In this document: piece by piece, positions 42,662 through 51,384 of the stretch
Numbering within the stretch: position 1 is the stretch's first letter
Layout of the letters: every line of letters starts with the position of its first letter
Assembly (NCBI RefSeq): GCF_013363995.1
Contig: NZ_JABWGO010000002.1
Span: 310,001-374,000, forward strand
Source: Nonomuraea rhodomycinica
GTDB lineage: Bacteria; Actinomycetota; Actinomycetes; Streptosporangiales; Streptosporangiaceae
Length of the DNA stretch: 64,000 bases
Direction: 5' to 3'
The notes under the pieces: model-generated
What the model saw: the letters and a program-made list of their open reading frames with translations, nothing else
What the model was told of the DNA's origin: nothing
Database searches by the model: none
Position numbers and translations under genes: made by a program

Positions 42662-43873
42662 ATGCCTCTCGCTCTGTTCGCCCTCGCGATCAGCGCCTTC
42701 GGCATCGGGACCACGGAGTTCATCATCAACGGGCTGCTGCCCGAGCTGGCGGCGGACTTCGGCGTGACCATCCCGACCGCCGGTCTGCTGGTCTCGGGGT
42801 ACGCGCTCGGCGTGGCCGTCGGCGGCCCGCCGCTGACCATGCTCGGCGGCCGGCTGCCCCGCAAGACCATGCTGCTGGCGCTGATGGTGCTGTTCATCGC
42901 CGGCAACCTGCTCTCCGCGCTCGCGCCCTCGTACGGCGTGCTCATGGTGGGCCGGGTGCTGGCCGCCTTCGCGCACGGCGCCTACTTCGGCGTCGGCTCC
43001 GTGGTGGCCGCCGATCTCGTCGCGCCGCAGAAGCGGGCCAGCGCCATCGCGCTCATGTTCACCGGCCTGACCCTGGCCAACGTGGCCGGTGTGCCGCTCG
43101 GCACCTGGGTCGGCCAGGGCCTCGGCTGGCGGGCCACGTTCTGGCTGGTCGTCGCGATCGGCGTGGTCGGCTTCGCGGGCGTGCTGGTCCTGGTGCCGCG
43201 CCGGCCGCGCCCGGAGGGAGGCGTGCTGCGCGAGCTGGCCACGTTCCGCTCCGGTGGGGTGTGGCTGGCGCTGGCGATGACCGTGTTCGGGTTCGCCCCG
43301 GTGTTCGCGGTCATCACGTTCGTGGCGCCCATGATGACCGACGTGGGCGGGTTCTCCGCCGGCGCGGTGCCCGTGGTGATGGCGCTGTTCGGCGTCGGGC
43401 TCGTCGTGGGCAACCTCCTGGGCGGGCGGCTCGCCGACCGGGCCGTCATGCCGGCCATCTATGGCTCGGTCGGGCTGCTCACGGTGCTGGCCGTCATGAT
43501 CGCCCTGGTGGCGCGCAACCAGATCGCGTTCATGGTGGTGATCACGCTGTTCGGCCTGGCGGGGTTCGCCACGGTGCCGCCGCTGCAGACCCGGGTGCTG
43601 GACGCCGCGGCGGGCGCGCCCACGCTGGCCTCGGCCGCCAACATCGGCGCCTTCAACGTGGGCAACGCCATCGGCTCGTTCGCGGCCGGCCTCACGATCG
43701 AGGCCGGGCTCGGGTACGTGGCCCCCGCCTGGACCGCCGCCCTGCTCGGCGTCGCCGGGCTGGCGGTGGCGGCGCTGGCGGGGCTCCACGCGCTGCGCGT
43801 ACGGACCCGGGATCAGGCCGGGCGGTTCGCGGACTCGTGCGCGAGCAGCCACTCCTTGACCGGCACGCCGTAG
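42662..43873 (+). CDS. MFS transporter of the AraJ/YdhP drug-efflux type
   Basis: A 403-residue, 12-segment major facilitator. The N-terminus GIGTTEFIINGLLPELAADF (residues about 16-35) and the loop GGRLPRKTMLL (motif A) are typical of the DHA1 AraJ/YdhP subgroup. Segment five carries motif C-like GVPLGTWVGQGLGWR. TGAGGAG precedes the ATG. The last ~20 residues are hydrophilic, and the gene overlaps the convergent ogt gene by 61 bases. Regulation by the divergent MarR protein is likely. Confidence 0.92.
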   Translation: MPLALFALAISAFGIGTTEFIINGLLPELAADFGVTIPTAGLLVSGYALGVAVGGPPLTMLGGRLPRKTMLLALMVLFIAGNLLSALAPSYGVLMVGRVLAAFAHGAYFGVGSVVAADLVAPQKRASAIALMFTGLTLANVAGVPLGTWVGQGLGWRATFWLVVAIGVVGFAGVLVLVPRRPRPEGGVLRELATFRSGGVWLALAMTVFGFAPVFAVITFVAPMMTDVGGFSAGAVPVVMALFGVGLVVGNLLGGRLADRAVMPAIYGSVGLLTVLAVMIALVARNQIAFMVVITLFGLAGFATVPPLQTRVLDAAAGAPTLASAANIGAFNVGNAIGSFAAGLTIEAGLGYVAPAWTAALLGVAGLAVAALAGLHALRVRTRDQAGRFADSCASSHSLTGTP

Positions 43874-44319
43874 AGGTAGCCGCCGTAGCCGCCGCTGCTG
43901 GGCAGCACGCGGTGGCACGGCACGAACGGCGCGATGAGGTTCTGGGAGCAGGCCGAGCCCGCCACCCGGGCCGCCGTCCGCGGCAGGCCCGCCCGCTCGG
44001 CCAGCTCGGCGTACGACACCGTGGTGCCCGCCCGCACCTCGCGCAGCGCCTGGTGCAGCCGCTTGCGGGTGGCGCTGCCCGGCTGCTCGACCGGGATCTC
44101 GTCCAGCGCGTCGAGGTCGCCGTCGAAGTAGGCGCGCACCGCCTGGCTGACGGGGCCGAGGTCGTCCACGACCTTCATGCCCTCGGCCTGGAGCTCGGGT
44201 GTGAGCCGGGCCAGCATCTCGCCGGGCTCGCCGGTGAAGCCGGCCGCGATCAGCACGCCCTGCCGTACGAGCAGGGAGAGGGAGCCGATCGGCGTGGACA
44301 GGACCTGTGCTTCGATCAT
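43813..44319 (-). CDS. ogt: Methylated-DNA-[protein]-cysteine S-methyltransferase
   Basis: A 168-residue Ogt/MGMT enzyme that removes O6-methyl groups from guanine in a suicide reaction. The active site is PCHRV with Cys135, preceded by the asparagine-hinge region SQNLIAPFV. The HTH core is TTVSYAELAERAGLP (about residues 99-113). The length matches Ogt. ATG overlaps the stop of the Ada-AlkA gene (ATGA), so the two alkylation-repair genes are one operon. The 3' end overlaps the convergent MFS gene. Confidence 0.95.
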   Translation of the reverse strand: MIEAQVLSTPIGSLSLLVRQGVLIAAGFTGEPGEMLARLTPELQAEGMKVVDDLGPVSQAVRAYFDGDLDALDEIPVEQPGSATRKRLHQALREVRAGTTVSYAELAERAGLPRTAARVAGSACSQNLIAPFVPCHRVLPSSGGYGGYLYGVPVKEWLLAHESANRPA

Positions 44320-45923
44320 GATGAACTCCAGAGGTGCAGGGCGGCGTAGGCCCGCCAGGGCCGCCACCGCTCGATGTGGTCGTGCGGGATGCCCAGGGCG
44401 GCCATGCGCTTGGTGAGCACCAGGTCGCCGGTGGGCCAGGCGTCGGGGTCCCGCAGCGCGCGCAGCGCGATGTAGCTGGCGGTCCACGGGCCGATGCCCG
44501 GGACGTCGAGCAGGGTCTGGACGGCCTCGGCGGGCTCCTGGCCGCCGTCCAGGTCGAGCGAGCCGTCCGCCACGCGGGTGGCCAGCTCCTTGAGGGTGAC
44601 GACGCGGCGCCCGGTCAGGCCCAGCCCCTGCAGGTCGGCCTCCAGCAGCTCCCCGGCCGAGGGGAACAGCAGGCCGGGCGCGTCGGGGCTCTCGCCCCCC
44701 GCCGGGCGGCCGGCGCGGGTGACGATGCGTCCGAGCAGCGTACGGGCGCCCGCGACGGAGATCTGCTGCCCCACCACGGCCCGCACCGCCAGCTCGAACC
44801 CGTCGAACGCCCCCGGCACCCGCAGCCCCGGCCGCCCCTCCACCAGGGGACGCAGCGAGGTCTGCCCGAGCGCGTCGGCGATCGCGCCGGGATCGGCGTC
44901 GAGGTCGAGCAGGCGGCGGCAGCGGGCGACGATCCGGGCGAGCTGCCGCGTGTCGTCCACCGCCACGTCCAGGGCGATGTGCCCGGGTCGCGGAGTGAGC
45001 GTGATGACGCCGCCGGGCACGGCCCTGCTGTAGGAGCCGGCTGTGACCGTCTCCAGGCCCGGGATCGCGCGCGCGGTCAGGAACGCGAAGACGCCTTCCA
45101 CGTCGTACGGCTCGCGCCGGTGCAGCCGCAGCCGCAGCGGCGACCCGACCAGCGACGCCCGCGCGCCGTCGCCCCGCGCCTCGGAGCCTCGCGCTTCGGA
45201 GCTTCGCGCTTCGGAGCTTCGCGCTTCGGAGCTTCGCGCCTCGGAGCTTCGCGCCTCGGGGCCTCGCGCCTCGGGGCTTCGTGCTTCGGGGCGTCGCGCT
45301 CTGGAGCTTCGCACGTCCGAGCCGCGCGCGTCGGCGGCGCTCCGGGCGGGGCCGCCGGCCGTGGCGCGCAGCTCGCTGGGCGTGAACCCGTACGTCTCGC
45401 GCATGGCCGCGTTGAACTGCCGCACGCTGCCGAACCCGGAGGCGAACGCCACGTCCGTGACCGGCAGGCCGGTCTCGGTCAGGAGCTGCTTGGCCAGCAG
45501 CAGCCGCTTGGTCCTGGCCACGGCCAGCGGCCCGACGCCCAGCTCGGTGACGAACAGCCGGTGCAGGTGGCGCTCGGTGATGTGCAGCCGCGCGGCCAGC
45601 CCGGCCACGCCCCGCTCGTCGGCCGCGCCGTCGTCGATCAGGCGCAGCGCCCGGCCGACGAGGTCGCCCCGCACGTCCCAGCCGGGGTCGCCCGGGGACA
45701 GCTCGGGCCGGCACCGCTTGCACGGCCGGAAGCCGGCGGCCTCCGCCGAGGCGGCGTGCCGGTAGAAGCGCACGTTCCTGGACGCGGGGGTGCGCGCCGG
45801 GCAGATCGGCCGGCAGTAGATGCGCGTGGTCGTCACCGCCGTGTAGAAACGCCCGTCGAAGCGGGCGTCCCGGGCGGAGACCGCCCGGTAACAGGAGTCG
45901 AAGTCGAGCTCGAGTGGTGACAT
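44316..45923 (-). CDS. Ada regulator/AlkA DNA-3-methyladenine glycosylase fusion
   Basis: A 535-residue fusion. Residues 1-80 are the Ada zinc domain with Cys37, Cys41, Cys68 and Cys71 (YCRPICPA, PCKRC); Cys37 is the expected methylphosphotriester acceptor. Residues about 85-190 form an AraC HTH (VTDVAFASGFGSVRQFNAAM). Residues about 255-535 are AlkA: HhH LLDVPGIGPWTASYIALRAL (about 466-485, shown by its ends) and catalytic Asp500 (PTGDLVL). Between them, residues about 200-255 are a repeat linker (SSEAR). The Ada O6-methylguanine domain is missing but is supplied by the co-transcribed ogt. Upstream lie 17-bp direct repeats and an Ada-box-like octamer. Confidence 0.94.
   Translation of the reverse strand: MSPLELDFDSCYRAVSARDARFDGRFYTAVTTTRIYCRPICPARTPASRNVRFYRHAASAEAAGFRPCKRCRPELSPGDPGWDVRGDLVGRALRLIDDGAADERGVAGLAARLHITERHLHRLFVTELGVGPLAVARTKRLLLAKQLLTETGLPVTDVAFASGFGSVRQFNAAMRETYGFTPSELRATAGGPARSAADARGSDVRSSRARRPEARSPEARGPEARSSEARSSEARSSEARSSEARGSEARGDGARASLVGSPLRLRLHRREPYDVEGVFAFLTARAIPGLETVTAGSYSRAVPGGVITLTPRPGHIALDVAVDDTRQLARIVARCRRLLDLDADPGAIADALGQTSLRPLVEGRPGLRVPGAFDGFELAVRAVVGQQISVAGARTLLGRIVTRAGRPAGGESPDAPGLLFPSAGELLEADLQGLGLTGRRVVTLKELATRVADGSLDLDGGQEPAEAVQTLLDVPGIGPWTASYIALRALRDPDAWPTGDLVLTKRMAALGIPHDHIERWRPWRAYAALHLWSSS
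45165..45310. repeat. 15-bp tandem repeat linker in the Ada-AlkA gene
   Basis: About nine in-frame 15-bp units encode SSEAR, GSEAR or GPEAR. They join the regulator and glycosylase halves. Four central copies are nearly identical at the DNA level. Confidence 0.9.
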
Positions 45924-45957
45924 GCCTACGACGTTATGCGCCGGCGCCGACAGGCGG

Positions 45958-46030
45958 CTGGCGGAAATCGGACCTCAGCGTGAAAGCGCAGGTCGGCAGG
46001 TCGTACGGGATGACTGGCGGAAATCGGACC
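45958..46030. promoter_or_regulatory. 17-bp direct repeats and an AAAGCGCA octamer upstream of the Ada-AlkA operon
   Basis: CTGGCGGAAATCGGACC occurs at 45958-45974 and again, identical, at 46014-46030, upstream of the leftward Ada-AlkA start (45923). AAAGCGCA (45983-45990), the core of the E. coli Ada box, lies between them on the plus strand. Since Ada proteins activate their own promoters, these are candidate binding sites. The octamer alone could be chance. Confidence 0.5.
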
Positions 46031-46066
46031 CGACCGGAGGGTGAGATCAACTCCGGCGGCCGGGCC

Positions 46067-47311
46067 TCAACGCTGGTGGCGCAGCGGCGAGAGGACGACC
46101 GGCAGCCAGCTCGACGCCATGATCACCGCTCCCGTCCAGAGCGCCGCCCGCACCCCCCACACCTCGCCCAGCACCCCGGCGAGCAGCCCGCCGACGCCGA
46201 CCGCGCCGGTGAGGACGAGGCGCAGCGTGGCGTTCACCCGGCCGAGCATGCCGTCGGGAGTCATCCGCTGCCGCACGCTGACCAGCAGCACGTTGTTGAC
46301 CCCTGTGCGGAACGCCAGCACGAACCACGCTCCCGCCGCGGCCCACAGCCACGGGCCGCGGTCCAGGAACGGGATCACCAGCGCGGCCGGCGCGGCGGCG
46401 AGGCTGACGAGCAGCGTCGCCCGCCCGGGGCCGAGGCGGCGGCCGAACAGGTGCGCCGAGAACGACCCGGCCAGCGCGCCCAGGCCGCCCGTCGCGAGGT
46501 AGGCCCCGAGCACCCACTCCGGATAGCCGAGCTGTCGGACCAGGAGGACGGGCAGCAGCACCGAGCACAGGGGGAAGGCGAGGTTCGCCATCGCCCCCAT
46601 CACCGACATGCCGACGAGCACCGGGTTGCCGAGCAGGAAGCGCACGCCTTCGGCGATCTGCCGGCCCACGCCCTCCGCGGGGGCGGCCCGGCCGGACGGC
46701 GGTTCGGGGACGTGGCGCAGCCAGGCGGCCGACCACAGGTGGCTCAAGGCGTCCAGCAGCAGCGCCACCGGCGCGCCCACGGCCTGCGCCAGGATCCCGC
46801 CCACGCTCTTGCCGGTGACGTCCATGCCGGCCGAGGTGCCGACGAGCAGCGCGTTGGCCGCCGTCAGCCGGTCACGCCCGACCAGGGCCGGCAGCACGCT
46901 CAGAGCAGCCAGGTCGAACACCAGCGTCCCGGCCCCCACGAGCATCGCCACCGCGTAGAGCTGGCCCATGCCGAGCCATCCCGCCCACCAGGCGACCGGC
47001 ACGGACAGCAGCACGGCCGCCCGCGCCAGGTCCATGACGACCATGAGGCGCCGCCGCCGGGCGCGGTCCACCCAGACGCCGGCGGGCAGCCCGAGCACCA
47101 GCACCGTGAGCGTGCCGAGCGCGCTGAGCAGCCCCACCTCGCCCGGGCCGGCGCCGAGCGCGGTGACCGCCAGCAGGGGGAGGGCGACCTGGCTGATCTG
47201 GCTGCCGAGCCCGCTGACCGCGCCGGCGGTGTAGAGGTTGCGGAAGCCGCGCTGCCGCAGTAACGGCGTCTCGGCGGACGCGGCGGGGCTGGGAAGAGAG
47301 GTAGAGGCCAT
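46067..47311 (-). CDS. MFS transporter, macrolide-efflux-like
   Basis: A 414-residue 12-segment transporter of the MefA/enterobactin-exporter-like (MFS_3) group. It begins LLRQRGFRNLYTAGAVSGLGSQ and has motif A as DRARRRRLMVVMDLARA. Hydrophobic segments cover the whole length, with a central loop at about residues 185-215 (RHVPEPPSGRAAP). It is divergent from an ArsR-family regulator; the 61-bp gap contains a perfect ATAGCGCTAT palindrome. The substrate is unknown. Confidence 0.9.
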   Translation of the reverse strand: MASTSLPSPAASAETPLLRQRGFRNLYTAGAVSGLGSQISQVALPLLAVTALGAGPGEVGLLSALGTLTVLVLGLPAGVWVDRARRRRLMVVMDLARAAVLLSVPVAWWAGWLGMGQLYAVAMLVGAGTLVFDLAALSVLPALVGRDRLTAANALLVGTSAGMDVTGKSVGGILAQAVGAPVALLLDALSHLWSAAWLRHVPEPPSGRAAPAEGVGRQIAEGVRFLLGNPVLVGMSVMGAMANLAFPLCSVLLPVLLVRQLGYPEWVLGAYLATGGLGALAGSFSAHLFGRRLGPGRATLLVSLAAAPAALVIPFLDRGPWLWAAAGAWFVLAFRTGVNNVLLVSVRQRMTPDGMLGRVNATLRLVLTGAVGVGGLLAGVLGEVWGVRAALWTGAVIMASSWLPVVLSPLRHQR

Positions 47312-47339
47312 ACAGCCGACGATGCTGAAATGTCGGGGT

Positions 47340-47349
47340 ATAGCGCTAT
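47340..47349. promoter_or_regulatory. ATAGCGCTAT palindrome, candidate ArsR operator
   Basis: A perfect 10-bp palindrome, extended by T on both outer sides as TATAGCGCTATT, in the 61-bp gap between the divergent MFS and ArsR genes. It would overlap the promoters of both. Confidence 0.6.
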
Positions 47350-47372
47350 TGATGAAGCGAGGCGTTCATCCA

Positions 47373-48344
47373 ATGCCCCTCACGCTGTCCTTCACCGCCC
47401 AGGACATGGCCAACATCCGCTTCGCCGTCTCGCCCATCGGCGAGGTCGTGGCCAGCGTGCGCGTGGTCAAGAACCCCGCCGCGCACACCGCGCTGCGCCC
47501 CTGGGCCGAGCAGGTGCGCCGCCGCCTGGCCGGCGTGGACTGGCGGCTGCTGTCCGACCTCGTGCCCGTGCCGACCGTCTCGATCGCCGGGTTCACCTGC
47601 ACCCCGCCGTCCACCTCGACGCCCGACCTGGAGGTGGAGCTGGCCACGATGCGGGCCGCCGGCGACCGCGTCCGCTCGGACCTCGACAACGTGGGCGGCC
47701 CCCGCACCCCCCGCGTCCAGGCCCTCTACGACGACCCGGACAAGGGGCTGGAACGCCTCGCCGAGGAGGTCGCCGCCTACTGGGAGGCGGCCATCGCCCC
47801 GTACTGGCCGCGGATCAGGTCGCTGCTCGACGGCGAGGTCCTGCGCCGGGCCAGGCTGCTGGCCGAGGGCGGCGCGGACCGCATGCTGGCCGACCTCGAC
47901 GACTCGGTCACCTGGCAGGACGGGCGGCTGCACCTGCGGCACCGCCATGTCTCGGGCGTGCGCTCGCTGCGCGGGCTCGGGCTGCTGCTGGTGCCGTGCG
48001 TGTTCGCCTGGCCCAGGGTCTTCTCCGTCACGACGCCGCCGTACCAGCCGACGGTCCGCTACCCGCCCCGCGGCGTGGCGACGCTCTGGGAGCGGACCGC
48101 CGTGGACGCGCCCGAGGCGCTGGCCGCGGTGCTCGGCCGCACACGGGCGCGGCTGCTGGCCGAGCTCGACCAGCCCGCCTCCACGCAGGACCTCGCCCGG
48201 CGCACCGAGCTGACCGAGCCCGGCGTGAGCCGGCATCTCGTCGCGCTGCGCGCCGCGGGCCTGTGCACGGCGCACCGCACCGGCAGATACGTCCTGTACG
48301 CGCGCACGGCGGTGGCCGAGGCACTTCTCGCCCACCGCGACTAG
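47373..48344 (+). CDS. ArsR-family winged-helix regulator with large N-terminal domain (DUF5937-like)
   Basis: A 323-residue protein. The N-terminal ~240 residues (LSFTAQDMANIRFAVSPIGE onward) are the DUF5937-type domain found in actinobacterial regulators that sit next to MFS genes. The last ~75 residues are an ArsR HTH (TQDLARRTELTEPGVSRHLV, about residues 271-290) and wing (HRTGRYVLYAR). I chose the ATG at 47373; an in-frame ATG at 47352 would add seven residues but lacks a ribosome site. It probably represses the divergent MFS gene and itself. Confidence 0.88.
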   Translation: MPLTLSFTAQDMANIRFAVSPIGEVVASVRVVKNPAAHTALRPWAEQVRRRLAGVDWRLLSDLVPVPTVSIAGFTCTPPSTSTPDLEVELATMRAAGDRVRSDLDNVGGPRTPRVQALYDDPDKGLERLAEEVAAYWEAAIAPYWPRIRSLLDGEVLRRARLLAEGGADRMLADLDDSVTWQDGRLHLRHRHVSGVRSLRGLGLLLVPCVFAWPRVFSVTTPPYQPTVRYPPRGVATLWERTAVDAPEALAAVLGRTRARLLAELDQPASTQDLARRTELTEPGVSRHLVALRAAGLCTAHRTGRYVLYARTAVAEALLAHRD

Positions 48345-48354
48345 AGCGATCGCT

Positions 48355-48384
48355 GGCACATGCTAAGTTTTGTTGGCATGTGCC
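48355..48384. promoter_or_regulatory. GGCACATGC inverted repeat before the second ArsR gene
   Basis: GGCACATGC and GCATGTGCC are perfect 9-bp arms around 12 AT-rich bases, 14 bases upstream of the ATG at 48398. There is no T-run and the sequence lies within the promoter gap, so an autoregulatory operator is favoured over a terminator of the preceding gene, although either is possible. Confidence 0.62.
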
Positions 48385-48397
48385 GCTGGACGTTGAC

Positions 48398-48727
48398 ATG
48401 AGCGATCCCGCGCCGACGGGAGACGACCTGGTGCGGGTGCTGGCCACCCTCTCCAACCCGCACCGGATGCGCGTCGTCGCGGCTCTCGCGCGCGGGCGCA
48501 CCTACGTGAGCCAGCTGGCGCGCCAGCTCGACATCAGCAGGGCACTCCTCCAGGTCCACCTGAAGAAGCTGGAGGCGGCCGGCCTGGTCAGCTCCCAGCT
48601 CGAACTGTCGGAAGACGGAAAAGCGATGAAGTTCTACGAGATGAAGCCTTTCTCGATCCATCTGACCCCGGAATCCATCGCGGACGCCGTGGAGACACTG
48701 ACCGACGAGAAGGGATCGTCCCGGTGA
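48398..48727 (+). CDS. Small ArsR-family regulator
   Basis: A 109-residue winged-helix protein. VLATLSNPHRMRVVAALARG (residues about 14-33) is the ArsR first helix pair, ISRALLQVHLKKLEAAGLVS the recognition helix, and EDGKAMKFYEMKPF the wing. There is no obvious Shine-Dalgarno site; the perfect inverted repeat just upstream suggests autoregulation and possibly a very short leader. It overlaps the following small membrane gene by four bases (GTGA) and is followed by an MMPL transporter, which is its probable target. Confidence 0.87.
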   Translation: MSDPAPTGDDLVRVLATLSNPHRMRVVAALARGRTYVSQLARQLDISRALLQVHLKKLEAAGLVSSQLELSEDGKAMKFYEMKPFSIHLTPESIADAVETLTDEKGSSR

Positions 48728-48993
48728 ACGAACACGAGTGGCAGGAGGTCATCGGCACCATCGGCATCTTCGTCCTGCTCACCGCCGTGATCATCACGGT
48801 GCTCTGCCAGGTGGCCGTCACCTGGCGGGCCAAGGCGCGGCTCGCGCGCGAGAGCGAGTACCGGGCGCTGGCCGAGAGCGCGATCGCGGGGCAGCAGGCC
48901 GTCGAACGGCGGCTGGAGGAGATAGGCCGGCACGTCACGGAGCTGAGCAGCCGTACCGACTCGATCGAACGGATCCTCAAAGACGTCGAGTGA
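48724..48993 (+). CDS. Small single-pass membrane protein with a coiled-coil tail
   Basis: An 89-residue protein. A transmembrane helix spans residues about 8-32 (VIGTIGIFVLLTAVIITVLCQVAV, shown by its extent). A charged helical tail with heptad-like spacing follows (AIAGQQAVERRLEEIGRHV). Such proteins occur beside ArsR/PadR-type regulators in actinobacteria. GTG overlaps the regulator stop. The role may be sensing or modulating the downstream transporter, but nothing in the sequence proves it. Confidence 0.8.
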   Translation: MNEHEWQEVIGTIGIFVLLTAVIITVLCQVAVTWRAKARLARESEYRALAESAIAGQQAVERRLEEIGRHVTELSSRTDSIERILKDVE

Positions 48994-49113
48994 CCCCGTG
49001 GACAACCCTGGGCCGCCGAGCGGCAACTCGGCGGCCCAGGCACGGGGAGACGAACCACCTCGCACCAGGCGAGTTTCCACAGGCACGTTCCACCAAGGAC
49101 AGGAGAGCAGCCG

Positions 49114-51384
49114 ATGCTGCCCGAAAGCAAATCCGACCCCTCTCCGCCGCCCGGTCCGGGCACGCCCGCGCGGTCCCGGACCCGTCCCGGCGTCGTCGAG
49201 ACCGTCGCGAACTGGTCGGCCGGCCACCGCGCCCTCGCGATCGGCGGCTGGCTCGCGCTGGTCGCACTCGCGATCCTGGCCGGAGCGCTGACCGGCGGTG
49301 ATCCGGCGCGCGCCGTCGATCCGGGAGAGGCCGGCCGCGCCCAGCTCATGCTCGACGCGCAGCGGGCGGAGAACTCCGCCCGGGAGAACGTGCTGATCCA
49401 GCCGAGCGCGCCGGGCGGCGGCCGGCGGTTCACGGACGACCCGGAGCTGCGTGAGGCCGCCGCGGACCTGGTGAGCCGGCTGCGGCGCACGGGGGCCGCC
49501 GTGCGCGACGTCGGCTCGCCGCAGAGCGCGGACGGAGAGCGCTGGATCTCGCGGGACGGCGGCTCGGCGCTGGTCACCTTCGAGGTGACCGGCCCGGACG
49601 AACGCTTCGAGGACAACTACGCGGCGGCCGTGCGGGCCGTGGAGGAGGCCGGCGAACGGCATCCGGGCGTGCGGTTCCTGCAGGCCGGCGACCGCAGCCT
49701 GTCGGCGGCCGTCAACGAGGGGATCAAGGACGACTTCGGACGGGCGGAGCGGACCTCGCTGCCGCTCACCGTGCTCGTGCTGCTGGGCGTCTTCGGCTCG
49801 CTGGTCGCGGCGGGCATCCCGCTGCTGCTGGCGGCGACCGCGCTGGCGGGCGCGTTCGGGCTGCTGCAGGTCGTCAGTCTGTGGGTGCCGTTCAACAGCG
49901 CCGCCTCGGCCATCGTGCTGCTGATCGGGATGGCCGTGGGCGTCGACTACTCGCTGTTCTACCTGCGCCGGGTGCGTGAGGAACGGGCCGCGGGCAGAGG
50001 GGCGCGCGAGGCGCTGCGGATCACGGCGCACACCTCGGGACATGCCATCGTGGCGTCCGGCGTCACCGTGATGGTGTGCGCCCTGGGGCTCCTGCTGACC
50101 GGGGTGGATGTCCTCCAGGGACTCACCATGGGAACGCTGCTGGTCGTCGGCCTGTCCGTGCTCGGCTCCGTGACGGTGCTCCCGGCGCTGCTCGCGGCGC
50201 TCGGCGACCGGGTGGACCTGGCCCGCATCCCCTGGCTGGGCCGGCGGCGGATCGCCGCCTCCGAGTCGCGCCTGTGGGGCGGCATCGCGCGGACGGTCGT
50301 CCGCCGGCCCGTGGTGACCGGCGTGGCGACGGTCGCGGTCCTGCTCGCCATGGCCCTGCCCGTGCTGGGGATCCGGCTGCAGGACGCGGCGGTGACGGCC
50401 AGCCTGCCGCCCGGCGCGTCGGCCGCCGTGGACGCCGCCTCGGCCATGCAGCGCGTGTTCCCGGGCGCGGCGACCGCGGCGCGGGTGGTCGTCACCCGTA
50501 CGGACGGCAGGCCCGCGGACACCGCCGCGGTGCGCCGGGCGATCGGCGGGCTGCACCGTCAGGCCGCCGCCAGCGGGGGCCTCCTGCGGGAGCCGATCAC
50601 CGCGGTGCCGGTCGGCCGGGCGATGGTGGTGCGGGTGCCGCTGGCGGGCGCGGTCACGGACCCCGTGGCCGACCGCGCGCTGGCCGCGCTGCGCGAGCGC
50701 GCCCTCCCGGCGACGCTCGGCGCGGTGGACGGCGTCGCCTTCGCCGTCGGCGGCAAGACCGCCATGCCGCACGACTTCGCCGAGCAGGTCGACGCGCGGA
50801 CCCCGGCCGTCTTCGGGTTCGTGCTCGTGCTGGCGTTCGTGCTGCTGACGGTGACGTTCCGGTCATGGGCCGTGTCGCTGATGTCGATCGGGCTCAACCT
50901 GCTGTCCATCGGTGCCTCGTACGGGGTGCTCGTCTGGGTCTTCCAGGACGGCCACCTGGAGTCGCTGCTCGGGTTCACCTCGTACGGCGGGGTGGTGAGC
51001 TGGCTGCCGATGTTCATGTTCATCGTGCTGTTCGGGCTCAGCATGGACTACCACATCTTCGTGCTCAGCCGGATCAGGGAACGCCGGGCCAACGGCGCCT
51101 CCGCCCGGGAGGCGGTGGCCGGGGGCATCGCGGCGAGCGCCGGCGTGGTCAGCGGCGCGGCCCTGATCATGACGGGCGTCTTCACCGTGTTCGTGACCCT
51201 GTCCGCCATCGAGTACAAGATGCTGGGGCTCGGCATGGCCCTGGCGATCCTGCTCGACGCCACCGTGGTGCGCGGCGTGCTGCTGCCCGCCGGGATGTCG
51301 CTGCTGGGGGAGCGGGCGTGGCCGGGCCCGCTCCCCGGCGCTCACTTCGACGAGACGCCGACCCCCAGGTCGAACTCCCGGTAG
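49114..51384 (+). CDS. MMPL-family RND transporter
   Basis: A 756-residue protein with the MMPL/SSD plan. There is one segment at about residues 46-65, an outer domain to residue 205, five segments at about 208-370, a second outer domain (about 415-560) and five to six more segments to residue 730. Conserved intramembrane motifs are GMAVGVDYSLFYLRRVREE (about 270-288) and GLSMDYHIFVLSRIRE (about 640-655), with the Asp-Tyr pair of proton-driven MmpL pumps. AGGACAGGAGAGC precedes the ATG. The 3' end overlaps the convergent NYN gene by 43 bases. It probably exports a lipid or hydrophobic compound under the ArsR regulator upstream. Confidence 0.92.
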   Translation: MLPESKSDPSPPPGPGTPARSRTRPGVVETVANWSAGHRALAIGGWLALVALAILAGALTGGDPARAVDPGEAGRAQLMLDAQRAENSARENVLIQPSAPGGGRRFTDDPELREAAADLVSRLRRTGAAVRDVGSPQSADGERWISRDGGSALVTFEVTGPDERFEDNYAAAVRAVEEAGERHPGVRFLQAGDRSLSAAVNEGIKDDFGRAERTSLPLTVLVLLGVFGSLVAAGIPLLLAATALAGAFGLLQVVSLWVPFNSAASAIVLLIGMAVGVDYSLFYLRRVREERAAGRGAREALRITAHTSGHAIVASGVTVMVCALGLLLTGVDVLQGLTMGTLLVVGLSVLGSVTVLPALLAALGDRVDLARIPWLGRRRIAASESRLWGGIARTVVRRPVVTGVATVAVLLAMALPVLGIRLQDAAVTASLPPGASAAVDAASAMQRVFPGAATAARVVVTRTDGRPADTAAVRRAIGGLHRQAAASGGLLREPITAVPVGRAMVVRVPLAGAVTDPVADRALAALRERALPATLGAVDGVAFAVGGKTAMPHDFAEQVDARTPAVFGFVLVLAFVLLTVTFRSWAVSLMSIGLNLLSIGASYGVLVWVFQDGHLESLLGFTSYGGVVSWLPMFMFIVLFGLSMDYHIFVLSRIRERRANGASAREAVAGGIAASAGVVSGAALIMTGVFTVFVTLSAIEYKMLGLGMALAILLDATVVRGVLLPAGMSLLGERAWPGPLPGAHFDETPTPRSNSR

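Noticed and set aside
43813..45723. Possible fusion of the Ada-AlkA region to ogt in one 636-codon frame
   Set aside because: The upstream part is an out-of-frame Arg/Ala-rich reading of the ada-alkA gene. Ogt starts at 44319 with an ATGA overlap.
44334..45920. 528-codon open frame opposite the Ada-AlkA gene
   Set aside because: It is an antisense shadow; the minus strand carries the conserved Cys4, HTH and HhH motifs.
48355..48384. Inverted repeat as a terminator of the large ArsR gene
   Set aside because: There is no T-run, and it lies 14 bases before the next start inside the only promoter space; operator preferred, though not excluded.
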